This document shows, piece after piece, positions 37,371-49,570 of a stretch of DNA of 64,000 nt. The stretch is from positions 83,572,186 to 83,636,185 of the forward strand of contig OU342630.1 of the NCBI GenBank assembly GCA_910589415.1, written 5' to 3'. The first letter of the stretch is position 1; every line of letters starts with the position of its first letter. The position numbers and the translations under genes are program-made. This DNA comes from Malachius bipustulatus. Lineage: Eukaryota; Arthropoda; Insecta; Coleoptera; Melyridae. The notes under the pieces are model-generated. The model saw nothing but the letters and a program-made list of their open reading frames with translations. It searched no databases and was not told the DNA's origin.

Positions 37371-37375
37371 CTCCA

Positions 37376-40300
37376 AAATCGCGAAATTTCGATTTTAAAA
37401 ACGCTCCTGTGGCTTTATCTTTTAAGATTAGTGAACGAAATTTTGGGTCCTTGTAAAATTTGGGAATGACGTTGGATTTTCGTTGAAAAACTTTCCAAAA
37501 GTCCCATCACTTCTACAGGGTGTCCCTTCAAAATTCCAGGTATCCGGTTTTTGTCATCTCATTTCAGGTCGCAGTTTTGAATCTAGGAGGCTGAAATTTT
37601 TGTGGGAGTAAGATATCCACAAGGAGTGGTCTGGTATTGCACTTGAGCAAAATCGGCCGAGCCGTTTCAAAATGGCGTCCATTTTAATTTTTGGAAAAAG
37701 GACTATTTTTTGAACCCCTGTATAAGATAGATAGAAAAAGAGTTTTATATCAAATTCACAATATTGGAAGTAAATGACTTGAAATTTAATTTCATGCAAC
37801 AAAATTTGCATTTTTCCTATTAATAAGCCAGTGGCGTGGGTAGGAAAAGGGTAAAAATGGCTAAATTTCTCCAACAATTTATGAGCACATTTTTGAAGTA
37901 ATTAAACTGAAATTTTTACAGTAGACAACTATACTAATAGACTTCAACCCTTGAGAATTTCAAAAAGTAAATAAGAAAAATGGCGGAGATATTCGATTTT
38001 TTTTACATGATGTTTTTTTAAAATTAATTTCTCTAAATTTTTAAAAACGCTCCTGTAGCTTCATCTTTCAAGATTAATGAACGAAATTTTTTACTCTTAT
38101 AAACCTTAGGGCTGACGTTTGATTTTCGTAAAAAACATTTTCCTAGAGTTGTGTTACTTCTACAGGATATCCCTCCGAATTTCAGAAAAAAAAACCGTCC
38201 GTGAGGCACGGTTTCTGGTCGAAGTTTTCAATCTAGAGCGCTGAAATTTTTTTGGTAGTAAGATACCCTCAAGTAGTCGTCTGGTACTGTATTTGAGTAA
38301 AATAGGTAAAGACATTCCAAAATGGCGGCCTTTTCAATTTTTGGAAAATGGCTAGATTTTGAACCCCTAAATAGGCAAGATCAAAAACTTTTAAACAAAA
38401 TTAACAAGATTGGAATAAACTTATTTGAAATTTGAGCTAATGCAATACAATTTGCATCATTTCTATTAATAAGCCAGAGGCGTGGGTAGGAAAAGGGTAA
38501 AAATGTCTACATTTCTATAAACATTCATGAGTTTATTTTTGAAGGAATAGAACGGAAATTTTGATAGTAGACAACTATACTAATAGCATTTAACCTTCAA
38601 AAATTTCAAGAAGCAAATATAAAAATGGCGGAGATATATTCGAATATTTTTAAATGATGTTTATTCCTCTAAAATTTCAAACTTTCGGTTTTCAAAACTC
38701 TCCTTTCAGTTTTTTCCGAATTTATTAAAGGTAGTGTAAAAAATAGTATTTTTCAAGTAAAGTTAGCCAGTGGCGGGCATAGGAAAAGGGACAAAATTGT
38801 AAAATGTTGCCAATTTTTTTGATTTTTAAATTTAAAAATTCGATCTAAGGCACGTGTTGAAACGAAATGAAATGAAATTATCACAGAAAATTTTTCACAT
38901 TAAAGCACTACGCTAACATGACATGACTGTAGAAAATTTCAGAAAGCCAATAATTTAAAAAGCGGTGAAAATATTCATAATTGAATCGCATAAAAATACA
39001 CTATTTCTGCGATTGATGCGCAAGAAGGTTTTTACATTTACTGAGGCTCCTAAGTTGCAATGCATGACATTGTGAGAAATGTCCTGATCGAAATTTGAAG
39101 AATTGGGGTTATTTCGGATCTAGTAGGGGTGCCGTGATTTTTCACCCTTTATAACGAAATCGAAATCGTACCTGAACTCATAACCATCAGTTTGATCATA
39201 TATATACTGTAGATGAGATGTACCTTCATCTTCATTATTATACAGAAAGATAAAGCAATTATTTGAAAGATGCACTAGTGTAGATTACACATCCCTTAAG
39301 GTTAGAGAAAGTCTTTTCGTCTGGAAAAATCAAGACATATATGCTTTTTGGGACTATCGTCATGACTAACTCACTTTCAGTAGTAGAACTCTAACTACTA
39401 GAGACATTAATTAGATTTTAAGATAGAAGCAAAGAATTTTGAAACAACGATGAGAAAAGTTAACTTGCATCACGAAAACGTAACTCATCTTTTCTATTGA
39501 CCCCTTTTCATCTCATGTGAAAATAAAAACCACTTAGAATGTCGGCTGAATGACCACCAGGAGACGAGAAAATTTACTTTCATGAACATGAAAAACCTTA
39601 AGAAGAATTTTGACGAACCTACATGCGATAAAATGTTTACTACCTCTGCTAAAGTTTACATTCTTGAGGAAGTAAAAAACATAGTAATATAACATGTGAA
39701 GTTGCTGTTACACATGCAATAATAATTCTTGCAAACGACCGAGAAAAGAAAAGTCCAGGCATATTCTCTCAGTTGGTTAATATTCTGATGTAGCCTCTTT
39801 TGTAAATAGGTGTGAAGTTAATGGAATATATAGAGAAACGAAAACATGGTGAAATCTTGCGTTGAAACGTGTGTAAACATGGCTGATGGTGATTGGTTGG
39901 TTGTTCCAGTTCATATAAATAATTTTCTCATAAACTGTAAACTTATTTACATTTAGTAATTTAATTTCTACCAACACGATCATAAAATACAACGTCGTTA
40001 TAATAGCCCAATAAACACTAAGCAAACGAAGAAATAATATTATTAATAATTGCTTTTTCACATCATTATAAGCAATAGTGACACCTTCTCCTAGACTTTA
40101 TAGGAGAACCAAAATTAGCTTAGTATTAACAGCGGAGATTTCAAATTTGAGTTAATTTTGATTCGGTTAAACAATAAACGGCAAAACCAGCTTAGAATCT
40201 CGGTGATGTAGGTATGTTGAGATCAGCAGAGAGTTTTTGAAAAATTGAATAAAAAAGAGACAATCTAAATAATGCATTCTAATTGCCTTTTTTGACAAAT

Positions 40301-41716
40301 TCTAATTTCGTTTGGTTGTAAATAGCTTGTGTTTTTTACTAGGTTTTGTATGGTTTTTCCTTACAAATTTCCAAATAGGAATCAACCCCTAAATTAATCA
40401 GGTATTACTTCACAGAAAATACTTCACAATATTGTTTGGTGTTTTTTTTTTTTGATTAGTCAAATAATGATTATCTAGAAAATAATAGTTATTTTCTCAA
40501 AAATTAAATACATGAAGGTAAATAAAATAAAGAATAGAAAATTATAAATCTTTAAAAAAACAAAAAAAAACCTTCTTGCGCATCAATCGCAGAAATAGTG
40601 TATTTTTATGCGATTCAATTATCAATATTTTCACCGCTTTTTAAATGGGATTTCTGAAATTTTCCATAGTCAGGTCATATTAGCGTAGTGGTTTACTGAG
40701 AAAATTTCATTTCATTTAGTTTGGACACGTGCCTTAGAATGGATTTTTAAATTTAACAAAATAAAAAAAAAATTGGCAAATTTATTTTTTTTTCCTTTTC
40801 CTGTGTCCGCCACTACACTAACTTTACTTAAAAAATACTATTCTTTACACTACCTTTAATAAATTCGCAAAAAGTGAAAGGGGAATTTTGAAAACCGAAA
40901 ATTTGAAATTTTAGAGGAATAAACATCATGTTAAAACTGTCTACTGGAAAAACTTCAGCTCAATTCCTTCAAAAAAGGCTAATAAACGGTTATAGAAATT
41001 TAGCCATTTTTACCCTTTTCCTACCCACGCCACTGGCTTATTAATGAAAAATATGCTAATTTTACTGCATTAACTCAAATTTAAAATAATTTTCTTCCTA
41101 TCGTGTTAATTTGGTTTAAATTTGTTTTTCTAACTTGCTTATAGGTAGGTATAGGGGTTCAAATTTTGGCAATTTTTTCTAAAATTGAAAAGGCTGCCAT
41201 TTTGAAACGGCTCGATTTTACTCAAATATAGAACCAGACGCTCCTTGCGGCTATCTTACTCATAAAAAAATTTCAGCCCTCTAGATTGAAAACTGCGACC
41301 AGAAACCGTGCCTCATAGACGGTTTTTGTTTTTAATTTGGAGGGACACCCTGTAGAAGTAACGCAGCTTTAGGAATTTTTTTTTACGAAAATCAAATGTC
41401 ATTTCGAAGTTTCACAAGGGTAAAAAATTTCGTTCACTAATCCTTAAATATGAAGCTACAGCAGCGGTTTTAAAATTTTAAAGAAATAAACATCATATGA
41501 AAAAAATATAATTATCTCCGCCATTTTTCTTATTTACTTCTTGAAACTTTTAAGGGTTAAAGGATATTAGTGTACTTGCCTACTGTGAAAATTTCAGTTC
41601 AATTTCTTTAAAAATGAACTCATAAACGGTTATAGAAATTTAGACATTTTTACCCTTTTCCTACCCACGCCACTGGCTTATTAATAAAAATAATGCCAAT
41701 TTTATTGCTTTATGCT
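37376..41716. mobile_element. 4.3-kb foldback element with 1.1-1.6-kb inverted arms made of tandem subrepeats
   Basis: The left arm is 37376-39033 and the right arm about 40566-41716 in reverse orientation. The innermost part pairs GCGATTGATGCGCAAGAAGG with CCTTCTTGCGCATCAATCGC. The left arm holds two direct repeats of about 640 bp (37376-38010 and 38020-38650), each with AAAAACGCTCCTGT, a CTACAGG-type end motif, CGTGGGTAGGAAAAGGGTAA and AAAATGGCGGAGATAT. The right arm holds one whole and one partial copy. A unique spacer of about 1.5 kb (39034-40565) encodes nothing recognisable; a 94-codon minus-strand frame at 39777-40061 is AT-driven. Confidence 0.85.
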
Positions 41717-43325
41717 GTTGTTCAATAAAACAGTAGAAAGTAAATTAGTTTACATCTTGTTAGAGCGCTTACACCTATACCTGAACACAATCATCATAAT
41801 TACCTACCTTTCGAGCATGTGACATTTAGGGCAGAATCTTAAAAATCATTCGTTTGTTTCCATCAAAAGAATCTCTACTCCTGATAAATGGTGAATTTAA
41901 TAATTTTTTAAGAATAGTAAAATAAAACCAGAGCTCTTCGTGAAGTAAATTTAATGAAAAAAATATGACATTATGAAAACTTAACTGCTTTTCGGACTTC
42001 TAAATTATATACTTTTATGTAGGTATATGGAGGGCGCGATTCCAATAAATTGATTCCCTTCAATATTAAACTTGTCCTAACTTCAAATTTCAATGTTGCG
42101 GGACCCAAAATTAACTTCTGCAGCTAAGGTAAAATGTCAAAAATAACCGATTGAGCCATAATTAAAAGACGAGATATTCGCTCGGTTTAAAGCGATGCGA
42201 TACTTCCATGTTGTGTTTGTATAATTTTTTCCCTTTCTGGAACAGTTTTGTTTTTTTATTTTTCTTAAAAAATACTTTTACAAAACTATCAGCGTCACCT
42301 TATAAAGGAAACGCAGTAGGTACGTTAAAGAAGAGCAATTGTTAGAATCAAACCGGGAGTGTGTGGTATTAGTTTTAGGACACGTGCATTCACCTGCTAT
42401 ATCATTGCTCGTTGCAATAACCTTTTTTAAATTTTTTGGCAACTCATTTATGTTTACCTTTATAATCCAAATATTTTCACCTTGATAGCTTTTACTCATC
42501 ATCAAGTCATTGAAGGGAAAGTCATGTAGCGTTAATGGTAGTGGAGTACTTTGAACTATTTAGAAACCATTTTTATGAAAAAATGTAAATGCACCAGTTT
42601 TCGTATACCTACTTCACTTAAAAAAATGGGGCTTGATCATTTTTTTCAACTTTAAAATCCAATATTTTTGCTTGACATAAATTAATTTTGATTTAAAGTG
42701 TTTCGGTGCTTTTGACCAAATTATTGCACCCATAAAATTATTATAAATGATAACGGTAGATATTTGCGAACTTTACCTATATTGCAGTACCTATCAGGTG
42801 TCTGCAACAAAAAATCATGAGAGAAAGAGAAACGCGGCTTCGCAATAATTAGAAGCGGCTGCCGGAATAATTAGGTACTGCAGATATTCGTTCGATGTTT
42901 TTGAAACCACACTAACCTCTAAAAGCTCGATTTTAAAAAGACAATAATAATGAGGTCATTCCAGAAACTTTTCTATAGAATCAGTTGCCTTGAAGAAAAA
43001 ACATGGAAATCTTAGAAAACGGACGAAGAAATGTGTAGCACTCTCTCACAGTTTGGTTAGTGCTGTAACGAATAACTAATTTCTCTTCCCTGTGCAGGTT
43101 GACTTGGTAGCGCATCTCTACAGGAGAAGTATAATTCAGAAAATTGGTAGCTGGTAGCTTTCTCTCAGTTAGGGCACGATAATGCTAATTCCAATGTTCA
43201 GACACTTGACGGGAGCAACACTTTTCATGTGAGGGGTGGCATATCTTGTAACACGTAGTGAAATTACTGTTAAAACATTCCTCGTTTAACTAGCAATTTG
43301 GAAAAGTTTGAGGGGATAAGTGTGA
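41717..43325. other. No supported gene
   Basis: No ORF has a recognisable motif. The minus-strand frame at 42278-42505 has no family match and only weak splice-like signals. The sequence is AT-rich. Confidence 0.35.
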
Positions 43326-43329
43326 TGAG

Positions 43330-43612
43330 GGTTTCTTACTCCTTCAGTCCTTATAGTGCTACCTCTCGCATATGTCTGTGGTGCGCGAGCAATCAGTTCA
43401 CGCAGACATATGCGACCTTTTTATCGCCGGAGTTCTAATGGCACTAATTGAGAGGTTTTACTAGTTAAGGTACTGTGCGGTGGTTTGCCATTGCCTTCCG
43501 TAAGGTGGATCCCCATCTTGATTCAAGAAGCACAACAAATAGTTTGGTGGTGAGGTTCGAAGGTATGCCAGCTGGCGGACTAACGAGCTATCCACTACAC
43601 CATGGAACCCAC
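43330..43612 (-). mobile_element. tRNA-derived SINE (tRNA-Gln-like head)
   Basis: Read on the minus strand from about 43610, GGGTTCCATGGTGTAGTGG and ATAGCTCGTTAGTCCGCC are followed by a B-box-like CTTCGAACCTC. The 5' part closely follows a tRNA-Gln start (GGTTCCATGGTGTA...GGTTAGC). The body contains GGAAGGCAATGGCAAACCAC, a phrase typical of insect tRNA-SINE bodies, and an internal hairpin around GCATATGTCTG...CAGACATATGC. The 3' boundary is uncertain. Confidence 0.65.
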
Positions 43613-45690
43613 GATAAAGGTATAGCAGCAATCAAAATAGGTATCCTACAATCAATGTATCCAACACCTTTTGTTTGTACCGTTTCTTGCTTTATAAATA
43701 ATTGATCTAATATGACTTAGGCAGCAAAAGCAAAGATGTTCCAAAGAAGGAAATATCAATACAACCCTTACCAAAATACGTGAATTGTTTGCCTGTTTGC
43801 CAGCCATTAATCAAAACGCCTCCAACTGCAACAAGATCTACACGACTTTAATTGGTTGCTGGTGAGGTCAACAGTCAAAACTTGCCTAGCTCCATTGACC
43901 GTCAAGGAACGAAGTGTCCTGGCAAGTCGTCCGGAAGACTTGCCAAAGACTTGAACTGTCAAATGTCATCGACGGCTTTTTCATTTGTTGACGACGTTCA
44001 AGAAAGGGAACGGGTTAACTAAAATGTTAGTATTATTCACATCATGAATTCTGTTGAGAAAATGTTGACAGGGACATATTTTTCTGTTTTCAGTTTTATG
44101 TATGTTCGTCAATAAGTGCAATTTAAATAGTCATCGATAAGGTTCCGATTAATCAACGTATTTTTGCGATTAAAAGGTTCATAGCAAGTTAATCAAATGT
44201 GTATAAGTTCAAAGGCACATTCATCGCTATGGAGGCCCACCTCGTTTCAAAGAAGTTCATAGCGATCAGCACTGAGGTATTCAAAAGAACTGCAGATTTC
44301 TGAAAGAAGCTTACTTAGAATTACCTATACAATCAGACTTGCACTTCCATCTTTAAATTATTCTTAATAAAGTTGCTAGTTAGATAGACCTTTGAAAACT
44401 ATTGAAAAAAACCTTTTTTTTTTGTCAATAAAAAATAATGTGTGAATATTCCAAAAGATAAGTTTACTATTCGACACCAACTTTTGCCACAACATGTACG
44501 TACTGCATACAAAGCTCTGGATCTAATATTGTTATGTAGACACTCTTCTGAAATAGTTCAGCAAAACTGACAGAAAGTGATGGTGACTGAAATTCCTTAC
44601 TACTCAATAAGAGCAGCTCTAAATTAAAAATTTTGTATTTCATCGCGCACTAGAAAAGCTATTTGAATGAGAAAAAATCGTAGGGAAATTTATTGTACGT
44701 TATTTCGCAAAATGACTGCCTTGAAACTCAAACTACCATTACTGATTCCGAGGCCAGCCGTGCATTAGTGCTGTAAAATGAAAATCACCAGTTGCGGCGA
44801 AAGAAGTTACAGATATAAGTACTGTTCGTGCAGGGTTATAGCATTTATGCTAGGTATGTGAAATACATATGAGAAGATAGTTATATAGGGGTGATGCGCC
44901 TTAAGAGAGGATATAGAGTATCTATGTGTTGTCATATTGATACGGAAATTAGCCAAGCGACATCAATTTGCAAACTGTGTCACGAAAAATAAATTAAACA
45001 TTGACAGTCTAGACAACATCGCTGGCAATAAGTTACTTATAACTTAAAAATTTTGGCGTTCCCAGAAATACGAGACATTGAAATTAATGGGGCATTGACG
45101 GTATGACAACAATGAATGGCAGCCCATATTTCAGCAAAAAATATTTGGCTAAAAAAAATAATATAACTTTCACATGTTAGATTAATTCAAAAACTTATAC
45201 GAGGTCGCCCGTATTGCACGACATGGCAATCTGGAAATTATCCAACAATCGCGTAGGCGATCAACTAAAAATATATAAATATTTGTTAACAATAAAACAT
45301 TTATTTCAGGATTGTATAAACATAAGTCTAACATTCATAGTTAGGGCATATATTTCATTTAATCGCGTTGCAAAATTCTTTTACGTTTTCTCTTTGCTAA
45401 TACTAATGACGATAAAATTTTTAATTTTTCAAATATCTGTCAAAAGAAATGATTTAAAACTTTTATAAACTTAACATCAGTCTAAGATATATGGGAAGCA
45501 CGTGCGCAATAAATATAAATATTAAACGTTTTAAAGATATAAATTCTAAACCAAATTTTGTCTCTTTCTCTAGTAATAGCTTTATACAGTGTGAAACAGC
45601 CAGATGGACTAAATTCATTATTTCAGTAATTGTGCATACTTAAAAAAATCCCGAAACACGTCGATTTTAGATTATAAAATAACATCCTGC
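43613..45690. other. No supported gene
   Basis: A segment rich in CTTGCC/AAGTC words lies at 43860-43980, and similar wording recurs at 51930-52040, possibly from a dispersed repeat. The remainder is AT-rich with no defensible ORF. Confidence 0.35.
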
Positions 45691-45888
45691 AGTATATCAA
45701 ATTTCAACCCTAAAGTCAACCCCTTCGAGTGACAGTTGCAAACCGTAAATTTTTAATTGGGAAGTAGGGGCCTGTGACACCTCATTTGACATATCTCTTC
45801 ATTCTCTATACAAAAATGATATTGTTTTCAAATTTATTGCAAACAATAAATAAATAATATTGCAAAAAATAGCATTAATAGTTATTTA

Positions 45889-45986
45889 TTATACAAGAGA
45901 AAAAAGTGATAGATTTTAGCTCGAGATAGCGGAGGAGACAAACACTTCGAGAGCTAACATCGCACTTTTTTCTTGTGTGTAATATA
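45889..45986. repeat. 98-bp terminal-type palindrome in the nested insert
   Basis: The left arm ACAAGAGAAAAAAGTGATAG...TTAGCTCGAG is matched in reverse complement by CTTCGAGAGCTAAC...CGCACTTTTTTCTTGTG. It marks the left end of sequence missing from the sister element at 34464-35210, so it may be the end of a younger inserted transposon. Confidence 0.65.
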
Positions 45987-46043
45987 CAATTTTGTTCTAC
46001 GAGAAGAAATATCAGTGTTAGAATGTCGAAAATTGTAATTCAC

Positions 46044-46057
46044 GTTGCCTGGGTAAC
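46044..46057 (+). promoter_or_regulatory. Palindromic X-box (RFX-type) motif
   Basis: GTTGCCTGGGTAAC fits the RFX X-box consensus of two half sites (GTTGCC and GGTAAC) separated by two bases. It lies 79 bp upstream of an ATG at 46136 that opens a possible first exon. In ciliary genes of worms and flies such boxes sit at this distance, but a chance match or a transposon-borne motif is possible. Confidence 0.4.
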
Positions 46058-46135
46058 GAAACGATTTAATTACATAAACGTCATATTAATATAATTAAAA
46101 TTGAAGAGTTTTGCAAAGATTCTTGTTAGTTTTCG

Positions 46136-46207
46136 ATGAGTGAATTTAATAATATGGATAGTGATTATTATGAAAATTCCCTTAATAATTGCCATTTGGA
46201 TAATAAG
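46136..46207 (+). CDS. Possible 24-codon first coding exon
   Basis: An ATG opens 24 codons (MSEFNNMDSDYYENSLNN and six more) that end at AAG before a GTAACT donor-like site. The peptide is acidic and Asn-rich, with no known domain. It lies inside the insert nested in the foldback element, so it could be the first exon of a transposase or a host exon. No partner exon was identified. Confidence 0.25.
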
Positions 46208-47048
46208 GTAACTTTCCTTTACGTATATTTGATATAAATTTAATGATATCTGAGTGTTAATAGTAGCTATACCTAAGCCGCCATTTCGGGGAAAAAAGTA
46301 CTCATATATTTCCCTGCTAATTCATTTTTTCCCCGATAAGTTGCAGCTCATATAATGAGGCATTTTTCTACCTGCCAACGGGGAAAAAAGGTCAAACTTT
46401 TAGCCCGTCGCAGAAAACAACACGTTTTTATTTAAGATTAGGATGTTATCAAGCCGCACAAAGCGAGAATTTTTTACATTACAATGAAATTAATGATTTT
46501 TTGTTTATTATAACATCAATAATGAAACGGTTGTACTTATTAGGTTTGTAGTGTGTTGCAGCAAATTGTAGCAAAATTATTTTGAATTTTTTTGTTCAAT
46601 AAATTTGTAAACAATAACATTTTTGTATAGAAAATGAAGAGATCGTTCAAATGATATGTCATAAGCCCCTACTTCCCATTTAAACATTTAGGGGTCGTAA
46701 CTGTCACTCAAAGGGATTTTATTTGAGATATTTTGCTTTTTATATAAAAAAAATTATATCATATCACTATGTGCGTCTGTTAACATCGACAGTGTATTAC
46801 AGTTGTCATAAATCAACACAAGGCGTAGGTATAAGAGTGTCCAATATTGTCACTTAAGTTATTTTGGTGTTAGGGGTCAAAATATTTGGTGAAATACAAA
46901 ACAACAATGTTCGAGAAATAGGAACCCAATTTTGATACTTTAATAGACGCTTGATTGATCCTGAAGTCGTGTTTTAGGACATAAGATTTTTCTGACCATC
47001 TCGGAGTCTATAGTTGACTGCTCCTAGCTTATTCATTTTTCAATAGTA

Positions 47049-47912
47049 TACAGGGTGAGGCGCGATAAGGGCATTTTTATATGAAGAAGTGTTCGGAGTA
47101 GAAATCAAAGATTTTGTACATGTATGATTTCAATTTTGACGAGCTGAACTAAAATATTTACAGCCCCATACCGTTTCCGGTTATGCCGGAAGTTGCCATC
47201 AACTTTCATATTTTAAATGAGACACCCTGTATACATATTACCTTTTCAAAATGTGTGAAAAAATGCAATAAAAATTGTTGTTATAATCCAAATTTGTAAC
47301 GAGTGATTAATGAGTTATAAACAAATGAAACTCGCAATTTTTAATTTTCCAAACCCGCTTAGATCGATAACGGGCTAAGACATCAGAAAACGGTTTACAT
47401 GTCCTTATCTTAACTTTTCATGTAGATACTATTCTGTGGTACAGAAATGTTTAAAAAAAATTTCTCAATAAATTTTTTTTTGAAAATCGGGACTTTTTCA
47501 TCACTGTATAGAAACTTCATCCACACAATAGGATACTACATGAAAAGTTAATATAGAGACATTTAAGCCGTTTTCCGATATCTTGACCCGTTTTCGATAT
47601 GAGTTGCTTTGAACATGGAAAACTGCGATTTTCATTTGTTTATAACTCATAAACCCCTCGTTACAAATTTGAACCATAAACACTATTTTTTTCGGGCAAT
47701 CTGAAAATGTGATAATATAGAGGGTGTCCTGTTTAAAATAGGAAAATTGATGGCATCAGCTTCCGATATAACCGGAAGTGGTGTGGGCTTGTAAATATTT
47801 TAGTTCAGCTCCTCTAAAATATTTGAAATCATACATGTACAAATTTTTTGACTTCTACTCCCAACATTTCTTCATATAAAATCGCCCTAATGTTCTCGAT
47901 CCTCCCCCTGTA
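47049..47912. mobile_element. 864-bp inverted-repeat element (same family as 11262-11760)
   Basis: The left TACAGGGTGAGGCGCGATAA is mirrored by the right end CGATCCTCCCCCTGTA. Further partners are TTTTATATGAAGAA against TTCTTCATATAAAA, GTACATGTATGATTTCAA against GAAATCATACATGTAC, and GCTGAACTAAAATATTTACA against TGTAAATATTTTAGTTCAGC. An inner copy of the end motif, ACACCCTGTATAC, lies at about 47222. It is non-coding. Confidence 0.8.
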
Positions 47913-49399
47913 CAGTGCGTTCATCGCAAAGGTAAGCTTGAAATTCGTATTTATTTTAACTTAAATTACAGAATTTGTATGATTGATTCAGATTATTTTC
48001 CCAATTCTAATAAGCCAGACACTTTCCTTAAAGATGATGCTCTTAGATAAAATTTATACAGTTCGTAGCTTTCTTAGTCATAATCGGAGAACACATTGTT
48101 GTAGTGTTTGCAGTGGTCATGCAAACACTTATTTTACTCAATACATTTTTGCAATGAACAACAAAGTTCTATTGCAGTTATTCGCTATGTTCCTATACCT
48201 TTGCACTGAACTCACTGTATAATATCCTGTTGTGTTATTTTTAGGGAACAAACAGGAAAAAATTTTAGTTAAATGTCCAGGTTCAGGAAATACTAAAAAC
48301 TAAATTAAGTAACATAAAATATTGTGTCACCGTAGGCTCTTGTAATTGAAAATAACATTTTTATTTGTATTACAATGCCCCTTCCCATTTATTTGACACA
48401 TTCTTGGCCCAAATATGTTTACATTGGTGCCATGTTAATGTAATATTTCTACTCAATCCAACTTTGTGATTGTGCAATAAAATAAACAAATAAGAAATTT
48501 GCTGTATATTTTCGTACATCACAAAACAATTCGCAAAATTTGAAATAGATTGGCTATAAATAATGATATCCCGGAATGTTTTTTTTTTTATTGAAAAAAT
48601 CTTCAAAGGTTGATGTTTTTTAATTCTGTTATTATTTAATATTTATTAAATCCAAAAATATTCAATTTAAATTTAGATATTGAAGCGTAATCTTCAAAAA
48701 TTCAAAGATACAAAATTGTTGCATATGGCATACATTGCGAAATATTGCTGTCTTTGTAGTCGCGACTTTGGTTTTATTGGACCATTTTCAGACACCGAAC
48801 TTAATATGGTTTCTGCTGTTTGCCAATGTATTTCTTGAAAGACTTCACTTGAGAATGATATTAAAGGATTTCACATGACTGTTTATCTACTTAATTAAAT
48901 ATGTTTACATTTTTTAGTTGAAAGGATATTGCAACCAGCATTATCAAAAATTGTTATTTTTTTCATATCTCATAAAGTATTTTCAATCCGGTTATATATG
49001 AAAAACTTGAAAATACGTTCAATTGGATTGATTAGGTGTTCTTCAGATTTAGTTTTTAAAAAAATTGTTCTTATAGTGAAACTTAAATATGTAATATACC
49101 TAAGTTTTTTATTCTTAACAACATCAAAATACAGCCCATGGTTAAATAAATCTCGAAAAATCCAAAAACAACTATAGGTAGACAACTAAATATACTACAA
49201 ACAAGATAACTAGTCTCGGAATTTGGTGCAAGAAGTCCATCAATCTTAGAGCTGAGTTAAAAATAATCTGCAAAACTAATGGAAGACCTAAAAATAATCA
49301 TTTTCTTAAGCTGTCTAAGATATCCAGCAAACGACAGAGCATAATAATTGCAATAGGGCTATAAAAGGAACACACAAACATCAGACAGTCGGTACTTAC
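47913..49399. other. No supported coding gene
   Basis: Short plus- and minus-strand frames (48 to 49.2 kb) lack motifs. In the model in which the minus-strand gene starts near 49540, this is the beginning of its first intron. Confidence 0.35.
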
Positions 49400-49540
49400 C
49401 GGATTGGAGAGGTTAGATCAGCTTTCTTCGGTCCATGGGGAGCTCAAGAGGTCGGCGGGTGACTAATTCTGGATCAGCGTCTCGCTGCACGACGCTGGGC
49501 GTCTGATGCGACCAGTGCCGATACGTTACGCAGGCTACCG
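49400..49540 (-). other. Candidate first (5' UTR) exon of a minus-strand gene
   Basis: A GC-rich island of about 150 bp in AT-rich DNA ends, on the minus strand, at a perfect donor CCG/GTAAGT (exon edge at 49400). All three minus-strand frames close, so it would be untranslated; a short ATG...TAA frame is present near its end. The TATA box at 49564-49570 puts the start near 49540. It may be the promoter exon of the gene whose coding exons appear from 24.3 kb leftward, but the link is inferred. Confidence 0.4.
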
Positions 49541-49563
49541 ATTTGCCGCAATATTCCCAGCAA

Positions 49564-49570
49564 TTTTATA
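49564..49570 (-). promoter_or_regulatory. TATA box
   Basis: TATAAAA on the minus strand lies 25-30 bp before the inferred start of the GC-rich exon ending at the consensus donor at 49399. Confidence 0.4.

Larger units (their letters stand above)
45693..46745. mobile_element. Foldback element, second member of the 34.4-kb family, with a nested insert
   Basis: The arms pair GTGACAGTTGCAAACC...GGGAAGTAGGGGCC with GGGGTCGTAACTGTCAC and GCCCCTACTTCCCA, followed by TCTTCATTCTCTATACAAAA against TTTTGTATAGAAAATGAAGA. Inner blocks TTGCAAAAAATA and TTTGTAGTGTGTTGCA match the element at 34464-35210. An extra segment of about 580 bp (about 45889-46475), absent from that copy, is described separately. 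Confidence 0.75.

Noticed and set aside
37159..37469. Three overlapping ORFs rich in Tyr-Ile
   Set aside because: They are translations of the (TA)n microsatellite.
39777..40061. 94-codon minus-strand ORF with hydrophobic start
   Set aside because: It is AT-driven, has no recognisable family and sits in the spacer of the foldback element.
42278..42505. 75-codon minus-strand ORF as a possible exon
   Set aside because: No good acceptor in the right place and no family recognised.
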